From positions 434,001-498,000 of the forward strand of contig CAWIMY010000002.1 in assembly GCA_963837355.1 (NCBI GenBank): a stretch of DNA of 64,000 nt. Reading direction: 5' to 3'. Every line of letters starts with the position of its first letter. Positions within the stretch are counted from its first letter, which is position 1. The position numbers and the translations under genes are program-made. Below the pieces are notes generated by a model, which was not told the origin of the DNA, ran no database searches, and saw only the letters and a program-made list of their open reading frames with translations. Of the stretch, positions 27,479 to 36,469 are shown in pieces. This DNA is from Aureispira sp963837355 (GTDB taxonomy: Bacteria > Bacteroidota > Bacteroidia > Chitinophagales > Saprospiraceae).

Positions 27479-29755
27479 ATGCTTAAACAGTTTCTACTAC
27501 TACTTCTTATAGCGAGTTCAGCACTGTTGTTGAATGCCCAAGATCCTAATCAAGGCGCTACGAAGTTCCACCAACTTTACGAAGAATTACCAACGCCCAA
27601 TATGTATCGCAATGCAGCAGGGGCTCCTGGTTATGCCTATTGGCAGCAGCGCGCTGACTACGATATGAAAATCGAAATAGATGATTTGAAGCAACGCATT
27701 ATGGGCGACGAAACCATTACTTATTACAACAACTCCCCTGATGCTTTGACGTATTTGTGGATACAGTTGGATCAAAATGTCCGTGCTAAAACGTCCGATT
27801 CTCATAAAATCAAAACGGGAAAGATGCGCTCTGAAATGAGCTTTCAGGAACTAGATGCCACCTACCACCACGAGTTTGATGGCGGGTTTAAGATAGAATC
27901 AGTAAAGGACAAGAAGGGAGCTGGTATGAATTATACCATCAATAAAACGATGATGCGGATTGACTTGGCAGAGCCCTTGAAGCCAAACAGCAAACTATCG
28001 TTTTCCATTAAGTGGTCTTACAACATCAATGATGGCGCTAACTACGGTGGCCGTTCTGGATACGAGCACTTTCCTGAAGAAGATAACTACATGTACCACA
28101 TTGCACAGTTCTATCCAAGAATGTGTTCTTACAACGATGTAGATGGCTGGCAGAACAAGCAATTCTTAGGTCGTGGAGAGTTCACGTTGTCTTTTGGTAA
28201 TTTCAAAGTAGCCATTACTGCCCCTGCGGATCATACGGTGGGCGCAACAGGTGTGTTGAAAAACTACAAGGACTTGATGACAAAAACACAATTAGAGCGT
28301 TGGGAAACCTCTAAAACTTCTGACAAGCCAGTGATGATTATCACACAAGCAGAAGCGGAGGAAATTGAAAAAACTAAATCTACCGCCAAGAAAACATGGG
28401 TCTTTGAAGCAGAAAATGTCCGTGACTTTGGATTCTGTTCTTCTCGTAAATTTATCTGGGATGCACAAGGCGTAAAGTTTGGTGACCGTACGGTAATGGC
28501 CATGTCTTACTATCCTAAAGAAGGCAACCCACTGTGGGAGCAATATTCTACTCGTGCTATTGTACATACGTTGAACGTCTACTCTAGATACACTTTTGAT
28601 TATCCCTACCCTACTGCTATTTCTACCCACGCCAATTTTACAGGCATGGAATATCCTATGATTTGCTTCAACTTTGGCCGCCCTCGTCCTGATGGTAGTT
28701 ACTCAGAGCGCTTGAAATATGGGATGATTGGCGTTATCATTCACGAAGTAGGTCACAACTATTTCCCGATGATTGTCAACTCGGATGAACGCCAATGGAC
28801 TTGGATGGATGAAGGGTTGAACACTTTTTTGCAGTACTTGACTGAGACCGAATGGGAACGTGACTTCCCTACTCGTAGAGGTCCCGCAGAAAATATCGTC
28901 AACTATATGAAAGGCGATAAGAGCAACATTGTACCCATTATGTCTAACTCTGAATCGATTCTACAATTCGGAAACAACGCTTACGGCAAACCTGCTACGG
29001 CCCTTAATATTCTACGCGAAACCATCATGGGTCGCGAGTTGTTTGATTATGCCTTTAAGGAATATGCCAACCGTTGGAAATTTAAACACCCCTCACCTGC
29101 CGACTTTTTCCGCACGATGGAAGATGCTTCAGGGGTAGATTTGGATTGGTTCTGGAGAGGTTGGTTTTATTCAACAGACCACGTAGATATTGCTATTAGC
29201 AACGTCGCTACTTACAGTATCAATAGTTACGACATGGACAAAGAAATGGCGATGAAGAAAAAACAAGATGGTCAAGTTCCTCAGCGCGGTATTTCTGAAA
29301 TTCGTAACAACGATGAGAAAGCAGTAAAACAAACGCTCATGGAAAAATACCCAGAGCTTCGCGATAAGTACAACGACCGTGACGCTTACCGTGTCAGTCC
29401 TGAAATGAAAAAACGCGCCGAAGAAACACGCGCTAATATGTCGGACAAAGAACGCGCCTTAGCCGATCAGGGATATGTATACTATGAAATAGAGTTTACC
29501 AACGAAGGTGGTTTGGTTATGCCCATTATCATGGAAATGACGTATGCTGATGGCACTTCTGAAATTGTTCGCATTCCAGCAGAAATTTGGAAAGCCCGCG
29601 CTGATAAAGTCACCAAAGTTTTTCCACGTACCAAGGAATTGACAAAGATCATTTTGGATCCTTTCTTGGAAACAGCAGATACAGATCGCAGCAACAATTA
29701 TTATCCTGCAAGAGCAGAGCCCACGCGCTTTGAATTGTTGCAAGGTCAACGCTAG
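27479..29755 (+). CDS. Secreted M1 family metallopeptidase
   Basis: 758 residues with a signal peptide to about residue 21 (LLLNAQD). The zinc site is complete: HEVGH at 422-426 and the third ligand Glu445 in WMDEGLN. The substrate-binding GxMEN-type motif appears as TGMEYPM. After the catalytic part comes a ~180-residue C-terminal region with charged helices (PEMKKRAEETRANMSDKE) and a final beta-rich section. It is presumably a periplasmic or surface aminopeptidase. It follows the HupE-like gene and is closed by a strong terminator. Confidence 0.92.
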   Translation: MLKQFLLLLLIASSALLLNAQDPNQGATKFHQLYEELPTPNMYRNAAGAPGYAYWQQRADYDMKIEIDDLKQRIMGDETITYYNNSPDALTYLWIQLDQNVRAKTSDSHKIKTGKMRSEMSFQELDATYHHEFDGGFKIESVKDKKGAGMNYTINKTMMRIDLAEPLKPNSKLSFSIKWSYNINDGANYGGRSGYEHFPEEDNYMYHIAQFYPRMCSYNDVDGWQNKQFLGRGEFTLSFGNFKVAITAPADHTVGATGVLKNYKDLMTKTQLERWETSKTSDKPVMIITQAEAEEIEKTKSTAKKTWVFEAENVRDFGFCSSRKFIWDAQGVKFGDRTVMAMSYYPKEGNPLWEQYSTRAIVHTLNVYSRYTFDYPYPTAISTHANFTGMEYPMICFNFGRPRPDGSYSERLKYGMIGVIIHEVGHNYFPMIVNSDERQWTWMDEGLNTFLQYLTETEWERDFPTRRGPAENIVNYMKGDKSNIVPIMSNSESILQFGNNAYGKPATALNILRETIMGRELFDYAFKEYANRWKFKHPSPADFFRTMEDASGVDLDWFWRGWFYSTDHVDIAISNVATYSINSYDMDKEMAMKKKQDGQVPQRGISEIRNNDEKAVKQTLMEKYPELRDKYNDRDAYRVSPEMKKRAEETRANMSDKERALADQGYVYYEIEFTNEGGLVMPIIMEMTYADGTSEIVRIPAEIWKARADKVTKVFPRTKELTKIILDPFLETADTDRSNNYYPARAEPTRFELLQGQR

Positions 29756-29792
29756 TAATGTCATAACTCACCAACCTGTTTAACAACAATAA

Positions 29793-29824
29793 AAAAAGGA
29801 ACGCTAAATATAGCGTTCCTTTTT
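29793..29824 (+). terminator. Rho-independent terminator after the M1 peptidase
   Basis: Stem of 10 GC-containing base pairs plus A/T extension (29793-29806 with 29811-29824), four-base loop, T tail. Symmetric enough to serve the convergent DUF3592 gene too. Confidence 0.9.
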
Positions 29825-29891
29825 ATTTTTAAAATAAAAATAAGTTATTTCCTTTAAGAAGGAGAGAAGCCATCATTTCAAAACCATCTCC

Positions 29892-30770
29892 TTAAGCATA
29901 AGCTGCAACGGTCAACCCAAAAGCCAATAAACCAACAATGGTAGACAATAGATTAATCACTGCCCCAAAGCCCACGCTTGGTACACGATCACTGTGAAGG
30001 TCTAATTTACCAATTCCGCTAATGCCATCGTAAACAACATTGCTATCGGGATTAGAGGGATCGTATAAAATCAACTCTGTTTCTTCATCTTCTACGGCTT
30101 CTGATACATGGGTTTCCGTTTTGGCGATGTGAGAGCGCCCATCCACTTCAAAAGCAAATTCGTAGGCATAGATCGGTTCGTCGTTAATACGGCCTCCTGT
30201 GTCCTTGTAGCGCAATATTTTGCCCCTTGCAGGTCTTCCTAGCTTCAGCAAGCGCAAAACCTTGGCATTCTTGCGTATAGAACCCAAATACAGAACGATG
30301 CCAATCAGGGGAAAGAGAAGTACTAGAATAACCCAAGCGGAAAACATTTCTTGGCGCATTCCAACGATGCGTGCCCGACTCCGATTTTTATCTTTGTATT
30401 CTACAGGTATACTAACATCCACGCCTGTTTGATGGTATTGAGAGCGATAAATATCGCTAGAACGGCCTTGATAAGACTGCCCATCAACATTATAGGTGAA
30501 GTAGTAGTAATAAATGGGCTCGTCGTCAATGCTTGCATTAGTTTCTTCAATCTCTTGTAGTACCCCTTGTGTGGCTACCCAGTTCCCATCAAATTTGAAT
30601 AAATTCAGCGCTTCTGAATTCCATACAAACACGGCGCTTAAGGGAAGACCTAGCCAGAAAAAGAAAGCTCCAATTTGCAGGACAATTCCACCAAACAATA
30701 CTTTGAGTTGTGTGGAGAAAGGGACTTGACGTTTTTTGACGTGTCCGAAAGATGCCTTAGTGTTGTTCAT
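29892..30770 (-). CDS. DUF3592 family membrane protein
   Basis: 292 residues with membrane segments near 30-50, 165-185 and the C-terminal end. Two copies of a small beta domain occur: WVATQGVLQEIEETN...YYYFTYNVDGQSYQGRS and ARGKILRYKDTGG...YAYEFAFEVDGRSHIAK, each with the YxxxFxVDGxx pattern of DUF3592, followed by VPVEY/LYDPSNPDSN-type turns. The internal duplication is clear. Function unknown. Confidence 0.75.
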   Translation of the reverse strand: MNNTKASFGHVKKRQVPFSTQLKVLFGGIVLQIGAFFFWLGLPLSAVFVWNSEALNLFKFDGNWVATQGVLQEIEETNASIDDEPIYYYYFTYNVDGQSYQGRSSDIYRSQYHQTGVDVSIPVEYKDKNRSRARIVGMRQEMFSAWVILVLLFPLIGIVLYLGSIRKNAKVLRLLKLGRPARGKILRYKDTGGRINDEPIYAYEFAFEVDGRSHIAKTETHVSEAVEDEETELILYDPSNPDSNVVYDGISGIGKLDLHSDRVPSVGFGAVINLLSTIVGLLAFGLTVAAYA

Positions 30771-31327
30771 TCTTATGATTTTAGTAGGGTTTATCTACTT
30801 TTGGTGGATATAATCCTCCCTTAGCGATACACTGCTTAATTTCTATAGCTACTCCAATAAGCGGGTATTGCCGCAACTAGAATCTAAGTTAACAATAATA
30901 TGGAGCCGTTAAAAGGATCTATGGACAACAAATTATTCGGAAAAACGATCCTGTGTTCTCCAAATAAGATTATCCTTTTAGCAGTGAGTATTAAATACTT
31001 TACTTTTGTTCTATTATCGTCAAATCCCTTTGTTTTATTACGGAAAGACCAAGCAACTTTCGCAAAAAAAAATTGTTGTAGCAACTTATCATTATCAAGA
31101 GGTTATTCTACCATTTCCCGCTCCATTAGCCTTCTTTTTATCCTTTGACAATAATACAAGAGCGCTTGGTAGGAAATAAACTACTGCTCGTCCATTTTAT
31201 TTTGAACAAAGCGTAAAGGGTAAGACTTTTGCAGTCGTTTCTAAAATCCAAATCTAGGTCATACAAGCATTCATTCCACAGGTAAACCGCCTGCGATGCA
31301 TTACTTATTCTCAAATCAATAATTATT
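30771..31327 (+). other. Intergenic region, no gene seen
   Basis: 557 bases between a DUF3592 gene and a TonB receptor gene, transcribed away from each other. Short frames on both strands lack any family pattern. It probably carries both promoters. I see no repeat or clear hairpin. Confidence 0.4.
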
Positions 31328-33643
31328 ATGAAAATTTGGAGCTTAACCATCCTGTTAGCTTTGATGGTGGTTACTTTACAAGCACAAGACAAAGCTACCC
31401 TGAGTGGTTATGTTAAAGATGCTGCCTCAGGTGAAGAACTCATTGGAGCCACGGTTGTCGTAAAAGGAACGTCCTTGGGCGCTTCCACCAACATTTACGG
31501 CTTTTATTCCATTACCTTGGATAAGGGCAACTATGAGTTTGAGGTCAACTACTTGGGTTACCAACCCGAAACCATTTCAGTTGATCTACAGGAGAATGTG
31601 GTTATGGATTTAGAATTGAGTACAGGAGCCAAAGACATCGACATCGTAGAGGTGACGGCAGAAGAGGAAGACGGTTCCATTTTGGAAGAAGCAGGCGTGG
31701 GTACCGTCAAAATCAATGTCAAGAAATTAGAAACGCTGCCTGTATTTTTTGGAGAGAAAGACATCTTGAAAAGTATACAACTGCTCCCTGGTATTAGTGC
31801 CGCGAGTGAAGGCAGTACAGGCTTGACTGTACGCGGGGGCAAACCCGACCAAAACTTGATTCTATTGGATGAAGCGACGGTCTACAACCCTTCTCACTTC
31901 TTAGGCTTTTTCTCCGTGTTCAACTCGGATGCCCTCAAAGATTTGACCGTTTACAAAGGTGGAATTCCTGCCCAATATGGAGGGCGTGCCTCTTCGGTTT
32001 TGGACATTTACATGAAAAATGGCAACAAGAAGAAATTTGGTCTATCAGGTGGATTGGGGTTGATTTCCTCTCGCTTGACCTTTGAAGGGCCGATTGTTAA
32101 GGACAAAGGTTCCTTCATTCTTTCGGGACGGGCCACGTACTTGGATTTGTTATTGCGCGTGGGAGATCCAGAGCGTTTTGGCGACTTGGGCTTAGGCTTT
32201 TGGGATTTAAACCTCAAAGCCAATTACAGCTTTGGTACCAAAGACCGCTTGTTTATCTCTGGTTATGCAGGGCGAGACAATTTTGGGTTTGGGAGCTTTG
32301 GCCTCAACTATGGTAACTACACGGTTACAGCACGTTGGAACCATACTTTTACAGAAAAATTATTCACCAATACCTCGTTTTTCTTTAGCGATTATTACTA
32401 TGGGTATAACATTGGTCGGGCAGGCCAAGACTTTACGATTGAAGCGGGTATTCGCGATTTTGCGCTCAAGCAAGATTACAGCTTTTACGCCAATCCTAAA
32501 AGTACGTTTCGCTTTGGATTTAACGTGACCTTGCACCGCTTTCAACCGAGCCAATTGCGCTCTTCCAACGACAGAATTCGAAGTTTGATTGCTGCTCCTC
32601 AGAATGGGTTAGAGAGTGGCGTGTATTTGGGACATGAATGGCGGATTTCGGATAAGCTAAAAGCCGTCTATGGGTTGCGCTTGTCGATGTTCAACCAAAT
32701 TGGCCCAGAGGATGTTTTTGCATTTGATGAAGACAACAACATCACCGATACTACAAGTTATGGAGCCTTGGAACACATTCAATCGTATTTTGGAATAGAG
32801 CCTCGCTTGGCCTTGACCTACGAATTAAATAACACAACGTCTTTTGAATTTGGGTACCACCGCATTCACCAATACCTACACTTATTGAGCAATAGCAACG
32901 CTGGTTTTCCAAACGATATTTGGGTACCCAGTACACAGAATATTCGACCAGAAATCGCTGACCAAGTTAGTTTAGGCGTTAAGCAGTCCCTGTTCAAGGA
33001 CAAATTATCTATTAGCTTGGAAGGCTATTATAAATACCTACAAAACCAAGTAGATTACGAAAATGGAGCCGATATTTTGCTCAACCCAAAAATCGAAAGT
33101 CAAATCCTAAATGGTTTGGGCTGGTCGTATGGGGCAGAGTTATTGGTTCAAACGCAGTTGGGTAATTTTAATGGTTGGATTAGCTACACGCTTTCTAGAA
33201 CACAGTACAAATTTGACGAAATCAACCGAGGCAATCCCTACCCTGCTCGCCAAGACCGTACCCACGATATTGCGATTGTAGGAACGTACGAGTTAAAAAA
33301 ACGTTGGGTTTTCTCTGCTTCTTGGATTTACCAAACAGGTAATGCGGTAACGTTTCCCAGCGGCAAATACGAAGTCAATGGACAAGCAGTCAGCTACTTT
33401 ACCGAGCGCAATGGGTATCGTTTTCCTGCTTCCCACCGTTTAGATTTGGCCGTTACTTTCCGCAACAAACCTAGCAGAAAATTCCAGTCGAGCTTTACCG
33501 TAGGCGTGTACAATGCGTACAACCGTTTCAACCCTTACTTTATTGATTTCCGTCCCAGTGAAGACGACCCCAACCGCACAGAAGCGGTACAGATCAGTCT
33601 ATTTGGAATTGTTCCAACGGTAACTTGGAACTTCTCGTTTTAA
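31328..33643 (+). CDS. TonB-dependent outer-membrane receptor
   Basis: 771 residues. Signal peptide to about residue 19 (VVTLQAQD), CarboxypepD_reg-like domain (LSGYVKDAASGEELIGATVVVKGTS), plug with GLTVRGGKPDQNLILLDEATVYNPSHFLGFFSVFNSDAL and GGIPAQYGGRASSVLDIYMK, then the barrel, ending VPTVTWNFSF with the usual C-terminal Phe. It is followed 46 bases later by a DUF4249 lipoprotein, the standard partner of this receptor type, so the two should form one uptake complex. The substrate is not known. Confidence 0.92.
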   Translation: MKIWSLTILLALMVVTLQAQDKATLSGYVKDAASGEELIGATVVVKGTSLGASTNIYGFYSITLDKGNYEFEVNYLGYQPETISVDLQENVVMDLELSTGAKDIDIVEVTAEEEDGSILEEAGVGTVKINVKKLETLPVFFGEKDILKSIQLLPGISAASEGSTGLTVRGGKPDQNLILLDEATVYNPSHFLGFFSVFNSDALKDLTVYKGGIPAQYGGRASSVLDIYMKNGNKKKFGLSGGLGLISSRLTFEGPIVKDKGSFILSGRATYLDLLLRVGDPERFGDLGLGFWDLNLKANYSFGTKDRLFISGYAGRDNFGFGSFGLNYGNYTVTARWNHTFTEKLFTNTSFFFSDYYYGYNIGRAGQDFTIEAGIRDFALKQDYSFYANPKSTFRFGFNVTLHRFQPSQLRSSNDRIRSLIAAPQNGLESGVYLGHEWRISDKLKAVYGLRLSMFNQIGPEDVFAFDEDNNITDTTSYGALEHIQSYFGIEPRLALTYELNNTTSFEFGYHRIHQYLHLLSNSNAGFPNDIWVPSTQNIRPEIADQVSLGVKQSLFKDKLSISLEGYYKYLQNQVDYENGADILLNPKIESQILNGLGWSYGAELLVQTQLGNFNGWISYTLSRTQYKFDEINRGNPYPARQDRTHDIAIVGTYELKKRWVFSASWIYQTGNAVTFPSGKYEVNGQAVSYFTERNGYRFPASHRLDLAVTFRNKPSRKFQSSFTVGVYNAYNRFNPYFIDFRPSEDDPNRTEAVQISLFGIVPTVTWNFSF

Positions 33644-33689
33644 AAAATCTCCACGCTCCTATTTGGACGTTCCTATAATACATATAACT

Positions 33690-34505
33690 ATGACTATTCG
33701 TTATTTATTTTCTTTGGTGGCCTTACTCGCGCTCTCTGCCAGTTGCGAGAAAGTGATTGATATCAACATCAACGATGCCAACCCCTTGCCTGTAATAGAG
33801 TCTTATATTGAGAATGATTCGGCTTGCTATGCGTTACTAACCTACACTAGTAATTTCTTTGGTAGCAGCAATTCGCCGATTATTAGCGATGCGGTTATTA
33901 CCATCAGCGATGGACAAGGCAACAGTGAGCAGCTTACCTACGAAGGAGAAGGCATTTACAGAGGCAGCACAGTTCGCGGTATTATTGGCCGTACCTATAC
34001 CTTAGACGTTACCATTGCAGGGGCCACTTATATCGCTTCTTCTACTATGCCGCCGCTAGTTCCTATTGATAGCTTTTCCGTACAAAACCTGAGCAGCTTT
34101 TTTGGCGGTGGTGGTTCTGGTCCTGAACGCTACTGGGCCTACGTCAACTATACTGATCCAGCAGTAGAGCAGAATTATTACGCGGTGCGTACCACTTATT
34201 TCGACTCTACGGATACGGGAGGAAAATTTATCACAGATTATAGAATCGCCGACGATGATTTGAGTAACGGCATCTCTACCCGCAGCTTTACCACCACCAA
34301 TCCTTTTGTATCAGGCGATACGCTATCTACCGAATTGGCGAGTTTGGATAAAGCAACCCACTTCTATTTCAAGACCTTGGAAGATGCCCTAACAGGGGGC
34401 TTTGGCAGCGCAGCACCGAGTAACCCTGTGACCAATTTTTCAGAAGGAGCCTTGGGCTATTTTGGTGCTTGGAGCAAAGATGTTAGCATCTATGTTGTCC
34501 CGTAA
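33690..34505 (+). CDS. DUF4249 family lipoprotein
   Basis: 271 residues from the ATG at 33690, which gives a lipoprotein signal peptide (FSLVALLALSASC, Cys at about 19); a start nine codons upstream is possible but less signal-like. After the Cys comes VIDININDANPLPVIESYIEND, the beginning typical of DUF4249, then Ig-like strands. These lipoproteins sit at the outer membrane beside their TonB receptor, here the preceding gene, and probably act as a lid or ligand-binding subunit (inference by analogy to SusD). Confidence 0.8.
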   Translation: MTIRYLFSLVALLALSASCEKVIDININDANPLPVIESYIENDSACYALLTYTSNFFGSSNSPIISDAVITISDGQGNSEQLTYEGEGIYRGSTVRGIIGRTYTLDVTIAGATYIASSTMPPLVPIDSFSVQNLSSFFGGGGSGPERYWAYVNYTDPAVEQNYYAVRTTYFDSTDTGGKFITDYRIADDDLSNGISTRSFTTTNPFVSGDTLSTELASLDKATHFYFKTLEDALTGGFGSAAPSNPVTNFSEGALGYFGAWSKDVSIYVVP

Positions 34506-34584
34506 TGGTTTGTCATAATTTTATCATAATAAAGTAACCCTTGGCATTGTTTGTGTGTAAAAGCCACCAAATAAGCCGATGAAT

Positions 34585-34621
34585 AACGTTGTCGTGCGCT
34601 GCATGGCAACGTTGTTTTTTT
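34585..34621 (+). terminator. Rho-independent terminator after the receptor operon
   Basis: 13-bp stem (34585-34597 with 34601-34613) including two G-U pairs, 3-nt loop and an eight-T tail. It lies between convergent operons. Confidence 0.85.
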
Positions 34622-34670
34622 AAGTAGGTCGAATCATAGCAATCGCTCGATAAAAACGGAACCTCCCTCC

Positions 34671-35114
34671 CTAACGACCTGTACGCTCAGAGCGGCGGTC
34701 TTGGATGCGTTGTAACAGCTCCTTCTTGAAACGTTGCTCGACGTGCATCAATTGGGCAATTTGTTGCCAAGAAATAACTTGCTCAAACCGCTCTAAATAA
34801 CTGCGTTTGACAACCGCTTGCTGTGCTTCTGTCTCTAATTTTTTATTGATCCAAGCCTTGATTTCGTCGTCGCTAGCGGTAGCGAAATCAGGGCGTTTTT
34901 TTCCTTGTCGGCGAAGTGTTCTCAACTCTTCTTCTAATTGATTGTACAGTGGCCAAAACACTTTGGCTTGTTGGGCAGTCAAGGCTAGTTCTTCCGTAAT
35001 AAAGGCCACTTTGAGCGCTTCCATGCGCTCGCGCTTAGAATCCGAGCGCTGCGCAGAACAGGCCATCGTCAAGGTAGTAAACAAGAGGCTGAATAATAGA
35101 ATTCGTATGGTCAT
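34671..35114 (-). CDS. Spy/CpxP-like periplasmic protein of an ECF sigma operon
   Basis: 147 residues with a lipoprotein-like signal peptide (FTTLTMAC, Cys19). The mature part is helical and charged and contains LALTAQQAKVFWPLYNQLEEELRTLR, the LTxxQAxxFWPLYN pattern of small proteins encoded with ECF sigma factors in Bacteroidota and similar in layout to Spy/CpxP. It is the third gene of a minus-strand operon after the sigma factor and its presumed anti-sigma factor, and probably senses envelope state or serves as chaperone (inference). Confidence 0.7.
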   Translation of the reverse strand: MTIRILLFSLLFTTLTMACSAQRSDSKRERMEALKVAFITEELALTAQQAKVFWPLYNQLEEELRTLRRQGKKRPDFATASDDEIKAWINKKLETEAQQAVVKRSYLERFEQVISWQQIAQLMHVEQRFKKELLQRIQDRRSERTGR

Positions 35115-35139
35115 GGTAGTAGTATTGTTGTAAGGATAA

Positions 35140-35706
35140 TTAGAACCAATCTTCTTCTAAACTAAGGTCATCGGTTGTCAATTCCTTTAATAAATCGTCG
35201 CTTTGGGTACTCTCTAGTGCTTTATCAAAGCTGCTTTTGCTGCTAGCAGGGATTGGCGTTGGCGTTGGCGCAAGGATAATTTTCTCTTGCCACTTCTCCA
35301 AGACAGCCGTTTCGGCCATTGCCACCAAGTCCTCGTCGGTAAAATCTTCTAAGTTTTGCTCAATGTATTGATCAATTTCTTGGGTAGATAGTTCGGCAAA
35401 ATCAGCTGTTATCGCTGGTGTTGTTGTCCATGTTCCTCCTACCCAAAGCAAGAGTAATAAGGCAGGCACTGCTAAGGCGGTGAGCGGTTTCCACAGCCTT
35501 TGCCACCACGCACCAAAGTCACTAGGTGGTTGGATAGGCGCAGCGGGTTCCAAACTCTGTTCGGTGGCAAGACGCTGTTGCAAACGCGCTTCAAAATTCT
35601 GAAAATAATTGTTAGGAACATCAGTTTCGCGGCGCTCTTTGTCTAACAGTCCTTTCAAGTGGGGTGCCAACTCCTCAAATTCTTGGTTGTTTTGATTGTC
35701 TTTCAT
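35140..35706 (-). CDS. Putative anti-sigma factor, single membrane span
   Basis: 188 residues. A cytoplasmic N-terminal part (~90 residues, PHLKGLLDKERRETDVPNNYFQNFEARL) is followed by one membrane helix (ALAVPALLLLLWVGG, about residues 97-111) and a ~75-residue acidic outer part. The LxxxxxFxVPxNYFxxF pattern near the start is common in anti-sigma-like proteins of this phylum. It starts 5 bases after the sigma gene stop, so coupling is strong. Function is by context. Confidence 0.65.
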   Translation of the reverse strand: MKDNQNNQEFEELAPHLKGLLDKERRETDVPNNYFQNFEARLQQRLATEQSLEPAAPIQPPSDFGAWWQRLWKPLTALAVPALLLLLWVGGTWTTTPAITADFAELSTQEIDQYIEQNLEDFTDEDLVAMAETAVLEKWQEKIILAPTPTPIPASSKSSFDKALESTQSDDLLKELTTDDLSLEEDWF

Positions 35707-35711
35707 ACTAT

Positions 35712-36275
35712 TTAGTCGATGTATTGAAGCACAAAGGCTTCTATTTTTTTAACGGCATGGTGGTAAGAGGCTTTGAGGCCGCCAACCGAAGTGCCTGATC
35801 GTTTAGCAATTTCTTGGTACGTCAAGTCCTCGTAATAACGCCATATAAACACTTGCTGCTGTTTTTGGGGCAATGTTGCTAAGGCGCGTTGCAGAAGTTG
35901 GGTGATTTGATCGCCATCTAGGCTATCCGTACTCCCTAGATGCTTGCCTGTTTGCTCGTCTAAGGCCACAATAGCGCGGCGCTGCTGCTTTTTTAGGTGG
36001 CTCAAACTCTCGTTGGTCGCAATACGATGCATCCAAGTATACAGGGCGGCATCACCTCTAAATTTTTGAATGCCTTTATAGATTTTAATAAACGTATTCT
36101 GTAAAACCTCGTCTGCCTCGTGGTGTTGCCCGACCATAGAGCGGATGTGCCAATACAGACGCTCTTGATACGTTTGTACCAAACTGCTGAATCCTTGTTC
36201 AAAGCTTTGAGCTTTTCTTAACTGTGAAAGGATTTTTTTTTCTGTATCTTTGTTGTGCTCCTGATGCTTCGACAA
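35712..36275 (-). CDS. ECF-type RNA polymerase sigma factor
   Basis: 187 residues. Region 2 spans ~27-95 (FSSLVQTYQERLYWHIRSMVG, DEVLQNTFIKIYKGIQKFRGDAALYTWMHRIATNE) and region 4 ~125-180 (ALATLPQKQQQVFIWRYYEDLTYQEIAKRSGTSVGGLKASYHHAVKKI). No ATG exists before region 2 and a stop codon lies a few codons upstream, so the TTG at 36275 is the likely start. It heads a three-gene operon with the anti-sigma-like and Spy-like genes and should itself activate that operon. Confidence 0.92.
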   Translation of the reverse strand: MSKHQEHNKDTEKKILSQLRKAQSFEQGFSSLVQTYQERLYWHIRSMVGQHHEADEVLQNTFIKIYKGIQKFRGDAALYTWMHRIATNESLSHLKKQQRRAIVALDEQTGKHLGSTDSLDGDQITQLLQRALATLPQKQQQVFIWRYYEDLTYQEIAKRSGTSVGGLKASYHHAVKKIEAFVLQYID

Positions 36276-36469
36276 GGGACCTTTTTTTTATAACAATAAA
36301 CAAGGTGGTTGTTATTCTATAGACTCTAGCTTTTGCTAAAGGTTTAAAGCTCCCCCTCGTTTTCTTTGTTTTTTTATTATTCCTAATCCACTTTTTGGAC
36401 AACCTTCTACCTGCTATTTGTTTACCTCACTGTAATACCTTCCTTAAACTGCTCTAAGCGCTCCTACGT

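Noticed and set aside
30900..31148. 82-codon frame before the second TonB receptor
   Set aside because: No signal, domain or codon bias; likely part of the promoter region.
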